Notes: generated from the letters alone by a model not told the origin. A stretch of 64,000 bases of DNA from Elymus sibiricus (GCA_039707655.1 CM077675.1:419945162-420009161); one strand, 5' to 3'. Positions 1-12,705 are shown, numbered from the stretch's first letter. Numbers and translations are program-made.

Positions 1-459
1 AAGATTGGATCTCACGGGAACAGAGGCTTCCGGCGACGGAAAAGTATTTTCGTGGCTCTTTTTGGTATCCAGCGAATATTAGGGAATTTATAGGCCGAAT
101 AATAGGGTTAGGAGGGCTGCCATGGGGCCACAAGCCAGGGGGGCGCCCCCCCCTATGGCGCGCCCTGGTGGCTTGTGACTCCACGGCAGGTCTCCTGCTT
201 TCATCTCCAAGTCTGTTGGGTTTCTTCTGGTCCAAGGAAAATCATTCCGAAGATTTTATTCCGTTTGGACTCCGTTTAATATTCCTTATCTGCAATACTC
301 AAAAACAAGGAAAAAACAAAAACTGGCACTAGGCTCTAGATTAATAGGTTAGTCCCAAAAATAATATAAAATAGCATATTAATGCATATAAAACATCCAA
401 AACATATAAGATAATAGCATGGAACAATTAAAAATTATAGATACGTTGGAGACGTATCA
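1..459 (-). mobile_element. Truncated LTR of a Gypsy element (same family as 14320-27148)
   Basis: Read on the minus strand, this begins with TGATACGTCTCCAACGTATC at 459 and follows LTRs 14320-15902 and 19957-21543 closely, including the GC-rich inverted repeat (about 120-185) and the TATAAATTCCC promoter-like box (near 85-95). The rest of the element lies left of the window. Its start abuts a different LTR at 460, so it was probably inserted into that LTR, but the second border is not visible. Confidence 0.85.
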
Positions 460-2292
460 CCTGCTATGCTTAGAGTCGTGTTGGGTCAGATCCATCTTGG
501 TGATGAATTGGAATGGTGGTGTTCATGTCCTACTGTGTGTGAGTTAAGAGTGTGAATCCAATTTGGTAAACGTAGCGATGAGAGGCCATGTAGGAGTACA
601 TGGTGGGTTTTCTCATTGAAACCGCTCATAGGAACTGAGTTCCGTGTTTGTGTTCCAAGACTAGCTACTACCGCACATTGGGTTCCGGTAACTCGACCCC
701 TCTCGGCCAATTAACTTCCCTGTTCTCAGTCCAGGAGTCGCAGTAGTTCAAAACATTGATAGGTGTGGCTGGGCCTGCGAAGTGGATGAACGGCCCAGTC
801 GGGACCGGCTTGGGGCCCTGCTCACAACGTTTGAGGACATGCTGGAAACCTCGGCCGGACTTCCATTATGGGTTCCAACTCAGATAGGCGACTACCTTGG
901 ACGTGATTCATTGTAAGTTAACATCCGTGGCCGACTCCCTCGTTGGGCTTCCGCTTGAAGGTTGCCGAGGTGCCTTTTTACGTGCACATGGCGATAAGTG
1001 GCAGGAGCATGTGTGACGAAGTACACCCCTGTAGGGTAAACTATCTATTCGAATAGCCGCATCCGCGGATATGGACTACTTGGAGACTTGCATTGTTCAT
1101 CGATAACTTTAAATGGATACTCTAAAATGCTCTAGATAAGTGTGAGTGTTATGGATGGCCTTCTCGTAGGAAGACGGGAAAGGATCCATAGTGGTGTATT
1201 GATGTGGTGAATATGTGGACTCGTGTGTGATATCCCACCTCAAAGAAAGTACTCGTAGTCGTAGTACATGTTAGCCAAGAGTCAAAGCTGGCTTGCTGCA
1301 ATAAACTCCACAACCCCCTTGTTGACAATAATGCATATGTAGATAGTTCTGATGTAAGTCTTGCTGAGTACCTTTGTACTCACGTTTGCTTATTTATGTT
1401 TTTGCAGATGAGACTTCAGTCTCATTAGTGATTCTTACGACGTGAAGTTCGATGTTTACCGGATTAGCTTGGGAATCCCAAACAAAGGTCTGGCTCCTTT
1501 GAGAGGGTCATTGTAGTTTTTCAGGCTCCTCCAGCCACTTTTAGTAGATGTCTGTACCCATACATATTATGCTTCCGCTTGTTGCTTGTATGACTTTGTG
1601 TGTTTGGTCATGTGACCTTTGTTTGTAATATTACACCATGTTAGCTCTTATGAGTATTTAATGAACACCTTGAGTCGTAGAGTTGTGTTGTGATGCCATG
1701 TTGTATCTATGCATATCGTGCATGTTGTGCGTACGGGTGACGTGCATTGGTATGTGTGGGATTCGACACCCAGTTGTGTGCCTTTAGTAGCCCTCTCTAC
1801 AGGGAAATGCCTCTTTGTGCTTCCACTGAGCCATGGTAGCTTGCTACTCCGGACACATTGATTGACCGACATGTATCCTTCTTTGTTGTTGTGTCTGTCC
1901 CTACGAGGAAATGTCTCACAGTGTAATGGAGTCCATGTAGCCTTCTATGACTCGTCTACACGCAATTGATGACAGAAATGTCTCACGGTGTAATGGAGTC
2001 CATGTAGCTTGCTATGACTCGTCTACACACGTTGATGACTTGCACCTGCATTGCTGGGTTACGTATGCCTGTTCCTGTACGGATGTGCCACTTGGGTTCT
2101 TTGACTAGTTATGTCGACCCGGGTTCTCTGGCGTATGATTGCTAGCGACATAATCATATACGTGAGCCAAAAGACGCAAACGGTCCCGGCCAAGGTAAGG
2201 TGGCAGCCGTGGGGATTACCGTGCGTGAGGCCGCAAAGTGATGTGATATGTTACAAGATGGATTCATATGACTTGGGATCGGGGTCCCGACA
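460..2292 (+). mobile_element. LTR-retrotransposon LTR, 5'-truncated (Gypsy, possibly Sabrina-like)
   Basis: This is non-coding sequence with an LTR look: a GCTGAGTACCTTTGTACTCA tract near 1365-1385 that I associate with Triticeae Gypsy LTRs, and a terminal GGGGTCCCGACA ending in CA at 2292. No primer-binding site follows 2292, so it is a 3' or solo LTR. Its left part is cut off by the element ending at 459. The family name is recollection, not a database match. Confidence 0.5.
1908..2041. repeat. Two-unit 67-bp direct repeat inside the LTR
   Basis: The unit beginning GAAATGTCTCAC recurs at 1908 and 1975 with a 67-bp period and a few substitutions. Both copies contain GTCCATGTAGC and GACTCGTCTACAC. 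A weaker third relative may precede it near 1810. Confidence 0.75.
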
Positions 2293-2869
2293 ATTTGGCT
2301 CACATTTTTAGTTGTGAGAGGTGTAAGTTTCTTCAAAGCGACATGGCATTTTCTGTCGGAGAAGACAATTTTTCGTTCAAGACTGCCACCGTTTGATCTC
2401 GTTTCAGAACTAAAAATGCCATCAAAAGGGGTTAGTATGCCACCCCTCTCCCATGAAGGACGGTCCCGAATAGGATTTTCGAAAGAAAAAAAGATAGCCC
2501 TTGAGCGATCTTCCCAAATTCCCTATGATTGTCACTAGGCACCTCCTGATCCAAAATAATAGGATCCCATGTTTCGCTCAAGGGCGACTTCAGCGGCACC
2601 ACCAGGTCGTCGGTGCTACTACCTCCTTCTTGATAGCTCCTCTCACCGTCGACGCGTCATCGACAAAGCCCGCTTCATCGGCGGAGGCGCAGCTTTCCTC
2701 CAATGCAGGGTGCGGAAGGCCCTAACGACTTGGGTTATAGTCCGCGTCGAGACGATAAGGGCAACGCCCTTGGTGGGGCCTATGTCTGGTGCACAGCGAA
2801 GACCAACGGTGTCTCACCTTCCTCTATAACAACATATGTTTAACACTATAACGTTTATGCGGTGGAGCC
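2293..2869. other. No gene recognised
   Basis: Only short overlapping open frames occur here, with no recognisable domain and no clear repeat border. A GC-richer stretch (about 2590-2760) may be older transposon or genic debris. Confidence 0.4.
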
Positions 2870-3268
2870 GCCTACTTACCAGTCGTTTCTTGTGGAGCCA
2901 TGTGGACTCATTGATAGTGTGCCGACTAGGGAGCTGTCAACATGTCGACTCCTGGCCTGGTGTGGCAGATGAGGAACCCTTGCCAGTTCCGTCCTGGGCC
3001 ACTTCGCACAGCCCATGACATTGACAAGGAAGATCTTGAAGACTTGATGTATACTCCAAGAAGTTGGATTCTTGGAGGACTCTCCTCTCCGTCGACGTAG
3101 TTGACTAGGACTATTGTAATTCTGGGCCTCCGGTATCTTATATAAACGGGGGCTGGGCTACACGATAGAACGCATCTTGTAAGTTAGACATCACAATCTC
3201 TCGATAGATACATGTACTATGTAATATACACAAACAAAATAAACACAAGCATGACGTAGGGTATTATC
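2870..3268 (+). mobile_element. 3' part of a second LTR
   Basis: A TATATAAACGGGGGC promoter-like box lies near 3140. About 100 bp later comes AAACACAAGCATGACGTAGG followed by a GTATTATCTCC tract, which resembles the R-U5 end of common Triticeae Gypsy LTRs. It breaks off at about 3268, where coding-like sequence of another element begins. Confidence 0.45.
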
Positions 3269-3769
3269 TCCTCGGACGTGGAGGAGGAAGCCATCCGCGC
3301 CCGCATTGTGAAGAAGCAGCATTGGAGGAACACACACGCCCACGCTCGAGAGAAGAATCAGGCGGGCCGTGAAATGGCTGGGCTGCCACCAAAGGATGAG
3401 AAGGAGGACACTGACGGTGAGGACAACTCTGACGACGAGCAGATCCGGCTCGATCTATAATGCGTCTTCAACTGGTACTTTCGAGAGAAGGACTGCAATG
3501 GCACCGGGAAGGGCAAGGGCACCCATGGATGATCTTCTCCACCATGGGCAAACATGCCAAATTTTGGATGTTGTATGTTGTTGCCGGACGATGTGTATGC
3601 ATTGTTTACGTAGTTGCATGAGTTTGGATGGATTTGAGGTATGCTAATTGAGGCGTCCGGTTGTGAGAAGGGAAATATGAGGTGTGACAGTTCAGTGCCC
3701 GCGGACGCGCCCGAGCGCGTCTACAGACGTTTGAGGGGCCGAATTAGCCCATCGCGGCTGTAGATGCTC
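3269..3769 (+). mobile_element. Right-end fragment of a PIF/Harbinger-type element
   Basis: The right terminus reads CGGCTGTAGATGCTC (ending 3769), followed by TTA at 3770-3772. This is the same terminal inverted repeat seen on the complete element at 44190-45584 (GAGCATCTACAG). The left part is missing, replaced by the LTR fragment upstream. It carries a short coding remnant. Confidence 0.65.
3278..3532 (+). pseudogene. C-terminal remnant of a Harbinger-associated ORF
   Basis: An open frame begins MEEEAIRARIVKKQHW, becomes acidic (several Asp/Glu plus Ser) and hits a TAA at 3458-3460. The same frame then continues with a CVFNWYFREKDCNG stretch and a Gly/Lys-rich tail to a TGA at 3530-3532. 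The continuing frame beyond the stop suggests one mutated ORF rather than two genes. The function is unknown. The position inside a transposon with Harbinger-type ends suggests an element-encoded or captured protein. Confidence 0.45.
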
Positions 3770-3954
3770 TTAGTAGAATAAGCTCTTAGGGCATCTTCAA
3801 CGGCAACCCGTAAATTTCCTCCCGCATTCGTCCACGGGCGAGGGGGGCCAGTTCGCGGACACAGATGCGGGAAGCCGCCATCTAAGGGTAGCCGCATATA
3901 TTACAAACTCTTTTTCGACAAACAGGATGAAGTTCGTGCAAACATGGTCGGATT

Positions 3955-4649
3955 TCATGTAAACATGACGAATTTCATGCAAACACGATGGATTTTCATT
4001 ACATCCCAAACATTTAAAACAAAATGACCCCACACTAAACCTATCCTACGGCGGTGACGCCCGGCGTCCAAGCCCGTGTCGTCCTCCATCCGTCGTCTCC
4101 ATGAGCACCAGCGATAAGACGATGAATTGAAGTTGTGGTCTCTGGCGAGGAAGAATAGAACACAGGAGATGGACCGGCTCAATGGGACATCAGGCCCTGC
4201 CGCCTCCCCTTCCCTACTCATCCTCAGAGGATGCCGTGCCCAGTTCGACACCGGTGGACATGAGGTCCACGAGGAAAATGGTGGCGCCTTGGCTGTCGTC
4301 GTCCCACCGGGCCGCCTGATGGTTCGTCGGCGATGCATGGAGGTGCAGCTAGCGTTGTTCTTCTCCGCGATCGCTTGTAGCTGTGCCGCCGCGATGGACG
4401 CTTCCTGGTGAGCGATGGCTTGAGAGTGGACGACATCGTAAATGGCTTGCTGCTCCGGAATGAAGTTCGGGTTCGCTGCAGCCATGGCCGCCAGGGCCTC
4501 CTTGCTCGCGCACTCGCCATCGATCTGGCCCAATGCCAGCCGGTGCTGCTCCAGTGCCCGCTCTAATGCCGACGTAGCCGCCAACGTAGCCGCCGACGCA
4601 GGCTTCCCCTCCGCCATGGCGGCGTTGTAGTGCACCTGCGCCCGCTCCA
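3955..4649 (-). pseudogene. Harbinger-element ORF, left fragment
   Basis: On the minus strand, from the LTR junction, a frame starts MERAQVHYNAAMAEGK and gives an Ala/Gln-rich, probably helical stretch (repeated AA, EQH, HQEAS) before turning into low-quality Arg/Pro-rich sequence. The upstream half lies beyond Gypsy element B (31050-31408), so the reading frame was interrupted by that insertion. Across the junction the frames also disagree by one base, indicating further decay. The product is unknown and no transposase motif is visible. Confidence 0.5.
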
Positions 4650-6167
4650 TGATGACCCACAAGTATAGGGGATCAATCGTAGTCCTTTCGATAAGTAAGA
4701 GTGTCGAACCCAACAAGGAGCAGAAGGAAATGACAAGCGGTTTTCAGCAAGGTAATTTCTGTAAGCACTGAAATTGTAGGTAACAGATAGTTTGATAGCA
4801 AGATAATTGGTAATGAGGAAGTAACGGTAACGATAAGTAAGGTGCAGCAAGGTAGCCCAATCCTTTTGTGGCAAAGGACAGGCCAGAACAGTCTCTAGTA
4901 ATAGGCAAAGTGTTCTTGAGGGTACACGGGAATTTCATCTAGTCACTTTTATCATGTTGGTTTGATTCGTGTTCGCTACTTTGATAATTTGATATGTGGG
5001 TGGACCGGTGCTTGGGTGATGTTCTTACTTGAACAACCTCCCGCTTATGATTAACCCCCTCGCAAGCATCCGCAACTACGAGAAAAGTTTTAAGATAAAA
5101 TCTAACCATAGCATTAAACGTTTGGATCCAAATCAGCCCCTTACGAAGTAGCGCATAAACTCGGGTTTAAGCTTCTGTCACTCTAGCAACCCATCATCTA
5201 ATAACTACTCCACAATGCATTCCCTTAGGCCCATGAATGGTGAAGTGTCATGTAGTCGACGTTCACATGACACCACTAAGGGAATAACAACATACATATC
5301 ATCAAAATATCAAACACATATCAAATTCACATGATTACTTGCTACATGACTTCTCCCGTGACCTCAAGAACAAGGGTAACTACTCACAAATAGTAAACAT
5401 GCTCAAGATCATAGGAGTATTAAATAGCATAATGGATCTGAACATATAATCTTCCACCAAATAAACCATATAGTAATCAACTACGCAAGGTAATCAACAC
5501 TACTAGTCACCCACAGGTACCAATCTGAGGTTCCGGTACAAAGATTGAACACAAGAGATGAACTAGGGTTTGAGAGGAGATGGTACGGTTGAAGATGTTG
5601 ATGAAGATTGGCCTCCCAAAGATGAGAGGGGTGTTGGTGATGACGATGGCTTCGATTTCCCCCTCCGGGAGGGAAGCTCCCCCGGCGGAATCGCTCCGCT
5701 GGAGGGCAAAAGTGCTCCTGCCCAAGTTCCGCCTCGAGGCGGCGGCGCTTCGTCCCGAAAGTCCTCCTCTTATTTTTTCTAGGTCAAAAATGAATATATA
5801 ACAGAAGATGGGCATCGGAGGTGGGCCGAGGAGGGCACAACCCACCAGGGCGCACCCAGGGGGGCTTGGCGCGCCCTGGTGTCTTGTGCCCACCAGGGTG
5901 GCACCCTCCGATAGTTCTTTGCTCCAGTATTTTTTATTGATTCCAAAAATAATCTCCGTAAAGTTTCAGCTTCATTGGAGATGTGCAGAATAGGTATCTC
6001 TGATTTGTTTTCTTGGGTCGAGAATTCTAGCTGACGATATTCTCCCTCTTTGTGTAAACCTTGCATTTTATGAGAGAAAAGGCATTAGAATCACTCCCTA
6101 AAGCATCATTATTCAACAAAACATAATAAATAATAGTAGGAAATCATGATGCAAAATGGACGTATCA
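4650..6167 (-). repeat. 3' LTR of element B
   Basis: This is 1518 bp, beginning on the minus strand with TGATACGTCCATTTTGCATC at 6167 and ending ...GGGTCATCA at 4650. It contains the GC-rich inverted repeat at about 5834-5896. The mate is 29530-31049. Confidence 0.93.
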
Positions 6168-6182
6168 ACTCCCCCAAGCTTA
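6168..6182 (-). promoter_or_regulatory. Polypurine tract of element B
   Basis: On the minus strand TAAGCTTGGGGGAGT lies directly upstream of the 3' LTR, the position of the plus-strand primer in LTR retrotransposons. A related purine-rich motif occurs inside the element at about 7700-7725. Confidence 0.75.
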
Positions 6183-8231
6183 GACCTCGCTTGTCCTCAA
6201 GCGAAAGCCGATATTGAAAAGCATGTCCACATGGTTTGAGAGAGAGGTGTCGATAAAAACAAAATACGGACATAGTAGCATCATGCTTATTATTATAGCA
6301 GCAACAAACTCTAACGTAAAATTTATTCAATATATTTTTATCATATAACTTCTCATGAACAAGTAACAATTCATCACAACATAGAAGTATGAAGCATAAA
6401 CCTTATTGGAAACCAACAAACTATGTTCTTAGTCAACTTTGCAACTACAATTCATCATATTTTCAGGAAGGGTTTCATGTCGGAGCCTTTTGGCAAGTCC
6501 ACATGCTCAACCATCATTTAGTCTTCTATGATTGCTAACACTCATGGCATACCCATGAGCAAAAAGTTTCAACCGGACACATAGGAAGATAGGGGCTTAT
6601 AGTTTCGCCTCCCAACGTATTCACCTCAAGGGTGATGTCAACAATAATAACTCATGTCCACTCATATCCAACTGGATATATGTGCCTAGATCTTTCCTCA
6701 CCACATGATGCTTGCAAAAGGAAAAAGTAAAAAGGAATAGGGAAGAATACTTTGACTCTTGCATAAAAGTAAATACATAAAAGTAAAAGATAGTCCCTTC
6801 GCAAAGGGACGCAGAGGTTGTCATGCGCTTTTTGGTTTGTATGCCCAATCCCTTAATGTAAAAGAATGTCACGCTATATTGCCCCCTATGATAGCAACCT
6901 TTATTATGCAGTCCGTCACTTTTATTACTTTGCCATCATAAGTTCGTATAGCGCTCAATTTTCTCTTACACTAATTTACTTTTAGAAGCAATTTTTATTG
7001 CCTTATTGCATCAATGACAACTTACTTGGAGGATCTTACTCGATCCGTAGGTAGGTATGGTGGACTCTCAAAGAATGAATTTGGCTTTGGGTTTTTGGAT
7101 GCACAAGTAGTATCTCTACTTAGTGCGGAATTTTTGGCTAGCAAAGATATTGAGCAAGCACCACATGTTGAAGGATCTATGACAATATAACTTCTATGTG
7201 GATATGAACAAGCATAAATCATTACGTTGTCTTCCTTGTCCAACGTCAACAGTTTTGACATATAATATTTGATGGGGGCTCACAATCATAAAAGATGTCC
7301 AAGATGGTGTATTTGCATGTGAATCTTCTCTTCCCTTATTAATTCTTTCATGAGTTGCATCATTGACCAATGCTATGTTTGTCAATCTCCAATAAATTTT
7401 ACTACTTATACTTTTGTTTATGTGATGTCATTACTCACCATAGGATTAGCATATGATTCTTTTCATTTATTTCTCTTTTCTTTTATTTGGATTGCAACAA
7501 AAAAGTAGAGAGGCAAAAACTGAAACTAAACTTTATTATATAATTCTCACTCGATTACATAGATAGATAGGACACGAAACTAACACATGAAAATAGATCA
7601 TGCTAAACTTTTATTCAACTAAAGCAAAGGGAAACTAAAGATCGAACTAAAATAGGTAAAGGTGAATAAAAGTGATGGTGATACGATACCGGGGCACCTC
7701 CCCCAAGCTTGGCTCAAGCCAAGGGGAGTGCCCATACCCGTGTGCTCAAGTCTCCTTTTGTGGTGGTGATGAAGAAGGAGGTGTAGAGGTGTCACACTTC
7801 AGACTCAAAAGGTACTCCAATTTGCGGATGACTCTCCGAAGGGTATTGACATGCTCCTCTAGCAAAATATTTTCACGAATGAGAAATTTATTCTGAACAT
7901 GGACCGCTTCGAAAGCTCTAAAAGCTTCGATTTCAATAGGGGTGAAATGACTTTAATAAGGTTGAAGGATATCTTCTTCTTCTCCCTCCTTTGTCGGCAT
8001 GGACTACCCTCTTTTCGGGGGCTGATCATCCATAGCCACTTTGCGCTTGTCCTCCTTGTCAGCTTCTCTTGGCTCTTCCCTCTTCAGCTCCATCTTCATT
8101 AGCCAGTCATCTTCTTCTATGTTGTTAGAAAAGGGGGAAGACATGATGCCGGGCTTGATAGATTTGATAGGAAAACAGCACGAAACAAGAACAGAGGATT
8201 TTTCTGCGATGCGGTTGTCAAAACAGTCGAG
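6183..8231 (-). other. Non-coding 3' region of element B
   Basis: About 2 kb between the integrase end and the 3' LTR (continuing past the solo LTR) lacks any convincing reading frame or env-like protein. It has a second CCTCCCCCAAGCTTGG motif near 7700, resembling the polypurine tract. Long 3' non-coding regions are common in this Gypsy lineage. Confidence 0.6.
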
Positions 8232-8236
8232 GGTAT

Positions 8237-9811
8237 TGATACGTCTCCAACGTATCTATAATTTTTGCTTGTTCCATGCTGTTATATTATCATTCTTGGA
8301 TGTTTTACAATCATTTTATAACAACTTTATATCATTTTTTGGGACTAACCTATTGACATAGTGCCAAAGTGCCAGTTGTTGTTTTTGCTTGTTTTTTTAC
8401 TTTACAGAATATCAGTACCAAAAGGAGTCCAATCGCGACGAAACTTTTTGGAGATTTTTTCTGGACCAGAAGATACCCAGTGGGCCAAAGAAGAGCCAGG
8501 AAGGTGGGCTGTGGAGAGCACAACCCACCAGGGCGCGCCAGGGGCCCCCGGTGCGCCCTGATGGGTTGTGCCCTCCACGGGGCCCCTCTCCACCGCCTCT
8601 GATGCCTATAAATTCTCAAATATTCGGAAAACCCTAGGGGAGTCAACAAAACACAATTCCAACCGCCGCAAGTTCCAGAGCCTCAAGATCCAATCTAACA
8701 CCATCACGGAGGGGGTTCATCTTCTTCATAGGTGCCTCTCCGATGATGCGTGAGTAGTCCACCATAGACCTACGGGTCCGTAGGCAGTAGCTAGATGGCT
8801 TTCTCTCTCTCTTTTGATTGTCAATACAATGGTATCTTGGAGATCTATTTGATGTAAACTTTTGCGGTGTGTTTGTTGGGATCCGATGAATTTTGAGTTC
8901 ATGATCAGTTTCTATCCATGAATATTATTTGAGTCTTCTTTGATCTCTTATATGCATGATTACTTATAGCCTTGTATTTCTTCTTCGAATATTTGGTTTA
9001 GTTAGGCCAACTAGATCGATTTTTCTTGCCATGGGAAGAGGTGCTTTGTGATGGGTTCGATCTTGCGGTGTCCTTTCCCAGTGACAGAAGGGGCAGCAAG
9101 GCACGCATGTATCGTTGCCATTAAGGATAACACGATGGGGTCTATTCCTACATGAATAGATCTTGTCTACATCATGTCATCGTTCTTATTGCATTACTCC
9201 GTTTTTCCATGAACTTAATACATTAGATGCATGCTGGATAGCGGTCGATGTGTGGAATAATAGTGGTAGATGCAGGCAGGAGTCGGTCTACTTATCTTGG
9301 ACGTGATGCCTATATAATGATCATCGCCTTGGATATCGTCATGATTATTTGATCTTCTATCAATTGCCCAACAGTAATTTGTTCACCCACCGTGTGCTAT
9401 ACTCATGAGAGAAGCCACTAGTGAATCCTATGGCCCCGGGTCTACTTTTCCAACATATTGCTTTCCGATCTATCTTTTGCCTCTTTGTTTTCAGATCTAC
9501 AAAAGCAAAAACCCAAAAATATATTGCTGCACTTTTTATTTGCTCTTCTTATTTTGTGTTCTTGAGAGATCTATCTCTCCTATCTGTCACTACCTAATCT
9601 ATCTTTTTACCGTAGAGAGATTGACAACCTCTCTTTCGCGTCGGGTTGCAAGTATTTTTTATTTGTGTGCAGGTGCTGCTTATTGGGTGGTGGTGATCCT
9701 CCTACTGGTTCGATAACCTTGGTTTCATAACTCAGGGAAATACTTACCATCGCTGTGCTGCATCATCCCTTCCTCTTTGGGGAAATACCGACGCAGTCTC
9801 AAGCCACGTCA
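8237..9811 (+). mobile_element. Solo LTR (Gypsy, related to element C LTRs)
   Basis: It starts TGATACGTCTCCAACGTATC and ends ...CAAGCCACGTCA, flanked by a perfect GGTAT duplication (8232-8236 and 9812-9816). No internal domain is attached, so it is a solo LTR left by LTR-LTR recombination. It has the TATAAATTC box near 8606 and the GC-rich inverted repeat near 8520-8575. It is clearly related to, but diverged from, LTR 14320-15902. Confidence 0.92.
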
Positions 9812-9816
9812 GGTAT

Positions 9817-10120
9817 ATATAGAGACTTTTTATTCTTGGGAAACAAGCCCATGGAAGGAAAACGGAGTCGGGAAGGTGTCCGAGGTGGGCACAACCCACC
9901 AGGGCGCGCCCAGGGGTGCCTGGCGTGCCCTGGTGTATCGTGCTCACCTCGATCACATTCCGGTTTATTTCTTTATTTCCAAAATTTTCTAATATTCCAA
10001 AACTGACAAAAAATATTTTTGCGGATTTTTCGGAGTCCGTTTACTTACCGTATCACGTACCTCCTATTTTTCAGAATTCTGGAGTGTTCCGGAAGGTTTC
10101 TTGTATGTGTTCCTCCGGTG
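9817..10120 (-). other. Element B internal spacer with GC-rich inverted repeat
   Basis: This is sequence between the integrase C-terminus and the solo LTR insertion. It contains an inverted repeat (about 9890-9945: GGGCACAACCCACCAGGGCG and its inverse) like the one inside the LTRs of elements B, C and the solo LTR. No coding sequence is seen. Confidence 0.6.
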
Positions 10121-11290
10121 TCATGGTTTGGATAATATTGCTTTCAAAGTTAATAGGCGTACCTGAGATATATAATGCTTAATTCTTTGTCCATTGACCA
10201 CCTTCGGGTTTGTACCTTCGGCGTTATTAATCTTGATAGCTTCGGAACGATAAACCTCTTCGATAATATAAGGTCCTTTCCATTTGGAGGGAAGCTTACC
10301 TGCAAAAAATCTTAAACAAGAGTTGAACAAAAGAACATAGTCTCCTATTTTGAATTCCCGCTTTTGGATTCTTTTGTCATGCCATCTTTTTACTTTTTCT
10401 TTGAATAGTTTGGCATTTTCATAGGCTTGGGTTCTCCATTCATCTAGTGAGCTAATATCAAATAACCTCTTCTCACCGGCAAGTTTGAAATCATAGTTCA
10501 GTTCTTTAATTGCCCAAAATGCTTTATGTTCTAATTCTAGAAGCAAATGACAAGCTTTTCCATATACCATTTTGTATGGAGACATACCCATAGGATTTTT
10601 ATAAGCTGTTCTATAGGCCCAAAGTGCATCATCTAATTTCTTAGACCAATTCTTACGAGGCCTATTAATAGTTTTTTTGTAATATCAATTTTATTTCTCT
10701 ATTGCTAAGTTCAACTTGACCACTAGATTGAGGATGATAGGGTGATGCAATTCTATGGTTAACATCATATTTAGCAAGCATCTTACGGAAAGCGCCATGA
10801 ATAAAGTGTGAACCACCATCGGTCATTAAATATCTAGGGACTCCAAACCTCGGAAAGATAACCTATTTAAGCATTTTAATGGAGGTGTGGTGATCAGCAC
10901 TACTAGTTGGAATAGCTTCTACCCACTTAGTGACATAATCAACAGCAACCAAAATATGACTGTACCCGATAGAGGAAGGAAAAGGCCTTATATAATCAAA
11001 ACCCCAAACGTCAAATGGTTCAACAACAAGTGAATAATTCATAGGCATTTCCTGACGCTTACCGATATTACTAATTCTTTGGCATTCATCACAAGACAAG
11101 ACAAACTTACGGGCATCCTTGAAGAGAGTAGGCCAATAAAAACCGGATTGCAATACCTTGTGAGCAGTTCTATCTCCCGCATGATGTCCTCCATAAGCTT
11201 CGGAATGACATTTCCATAGGATTTGTTCCTGTTCATGCTCAGGTACACAACGTCTAATAATACCATCTACTCCTTCTTTATAAAGATGTG
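10121..11290 (-). pseudogene. Integrase region of element B, disrupted
   Basis: Minus-strand frames give a zinc-binding HHCC-type stretch (…GGHHAGDRT… then CDECQR), a core with GFDYIRPFP (first Asp), a TDGGSHF block (second Asp) and [13 protein letters not shown] (Glu), so the DDE residues are present. A C-terminal part (10121-10591) starts [16 protein letters not shown] and has [12 protein letters not shown] stop after SIKMLK (about 10862) and frame changes near 10670 separate the pieces, so it cannot encode one integrase. In Ty3/gypsy order it follows RNase H. Confidence 0.85.
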
Positions 11291-11311
11291 GGTCATCCCA
11301 AAAGTAATGTC

Positions 11312-12705
11312 TTAAGTCATAGAAGATTTTTTTTTCTTTTGTTGGAATGTGAAGCTAGGTGGTATATATTTAGCGACAATGTAGTTAGCATAATCAACAT
11401 ACCAAGGAGTGTTTTGAGAAACACTTATTGCAGCTAACTGTTCATCAGGGAAACTATCATCAATAGGTAGTGGGTCATCAAGAAAATTTTCTAACCTAGA
11501 CAAGTTATCAGCTACGGGGTTCTCAGCTCCCTTCCTATCAACGATATGTAAGTCAAATTCTTGAAGCAAGAGAACCCACCTAATGAGTCTAGGTTTGGCA
11601 TCTTTCTTTTCCATAAGATATTTTATAGCAGTATGATCGGTGTGAATAATAAATTTTGAGTCAACAATATAGGATCTAAATTTATCACAGGCAAACACAA
11701 CTGCTAAAAATTCTTTTTCTGTAGTAGCATAATTTCGTTGAGCACTGTCTAGAGTTTTACTAGCATAATGGATAATATTCAATTTTTTATCAACTCTTTG
11801 TCCTAGAACAGCACCAACAGCATGATCACTAGCATCACATATAATTTCAAAAGGCAAGTTCCAATCAGGTGGTTGAACGATAGGTGTAGAGGTTAAGGCT
11901 TTCTTGAGTGTTTCAAAGGCTTCCACACAATCATCATCAAAAATAAAAGGAATGTCCTTTTGCAAAAGATTAGTAAGAGGCCTAGAAATTTTAGAGAAGT
12001 CTTTAATGAACCTCCTATAGAAACCAACATGACCAAGGAAACTTCGAATACCTTTAATATCTTTAGGACATGGCATTTTCTCAATTGCATCAACTTTAGC
12101 TTTGTCCACCTCAATACCTCGTTCAGATATTTTATGCCCCAAGACAATACCTTCATTAACCATAAAGTGGCACTTCTCCCAATTCAAGACGAGGTTAGTT
12201 TGTTCACATCTCTGCAAAACTCGATCAAGGTTGCTTAAGCAATCATCAAAAGAAGTCCCGTAAACGGAAAAATCAACCATGAAAACCTCCACAATCTTTT
12301 CACAAAAATCAGAGAATATAGCAGTCATACATCTTTGAAAGGTAGCAGGTGCATTGCATAAACCAAAAGGCATACGTCTATAAGCATAGGTTCCAAAAGG
12401 GCAGGTAAAGGTGGTTTTCTCTTGATCGGATTGTGACACAGGTATTTGAGAGAAACCAGAATACCCATCTAGGAAACAAAAGTGTGTGTGCTTAGATAGT
12501 CTTTCTAGCATTTGATCGATGAAAGGCAGAGGGTAATGATCTTTTCTAGTAGCTCTATTTAATTTCCTAAAATCAATTACCATTCTATAGCCAGTAACAA
12601 TTCTTTGTGGAATGAGTTCTTTCTTATCATTAGGAACAACGGTAATACCTCCTTTCTTAGGGACACAATGAACGGGACTTACCCACCTACTATCAGCAAT
12701 GGGAC
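11312..12705 (-). pseudogene. Reverse transcriptase and RNase H of element B
   Basis: A long open frame covers the RT palm and fingers ([35 protein letters not shown]) and the RNase H/connection part ([41 protein letters not shown]). The polymerase catalytic block reads FMVDFSVYG instead of the usual FMDDFSVYG, so one of the paired Asp is Val (codon 12275-12277). At the N-terminal side the frame is lost by a small deletion near 12693-12705, where ILKLL should continue to YPIADSRW. The enzyme is therefore presumably dead. Confidence 0.9.

Noticed and set aside
3955..4716. A continuous 253-codon minus-strand frame
   Set aside because: Its first ~20 codons lie in the LTR of element B. The real Harbinger-related part begins at the insertion joint (4649).
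6183..8231. env-like gene in the 3' region of element B
   Set aside because: Only short frames below about 110 codons, with no signal peptide or transmembrane arrangement.
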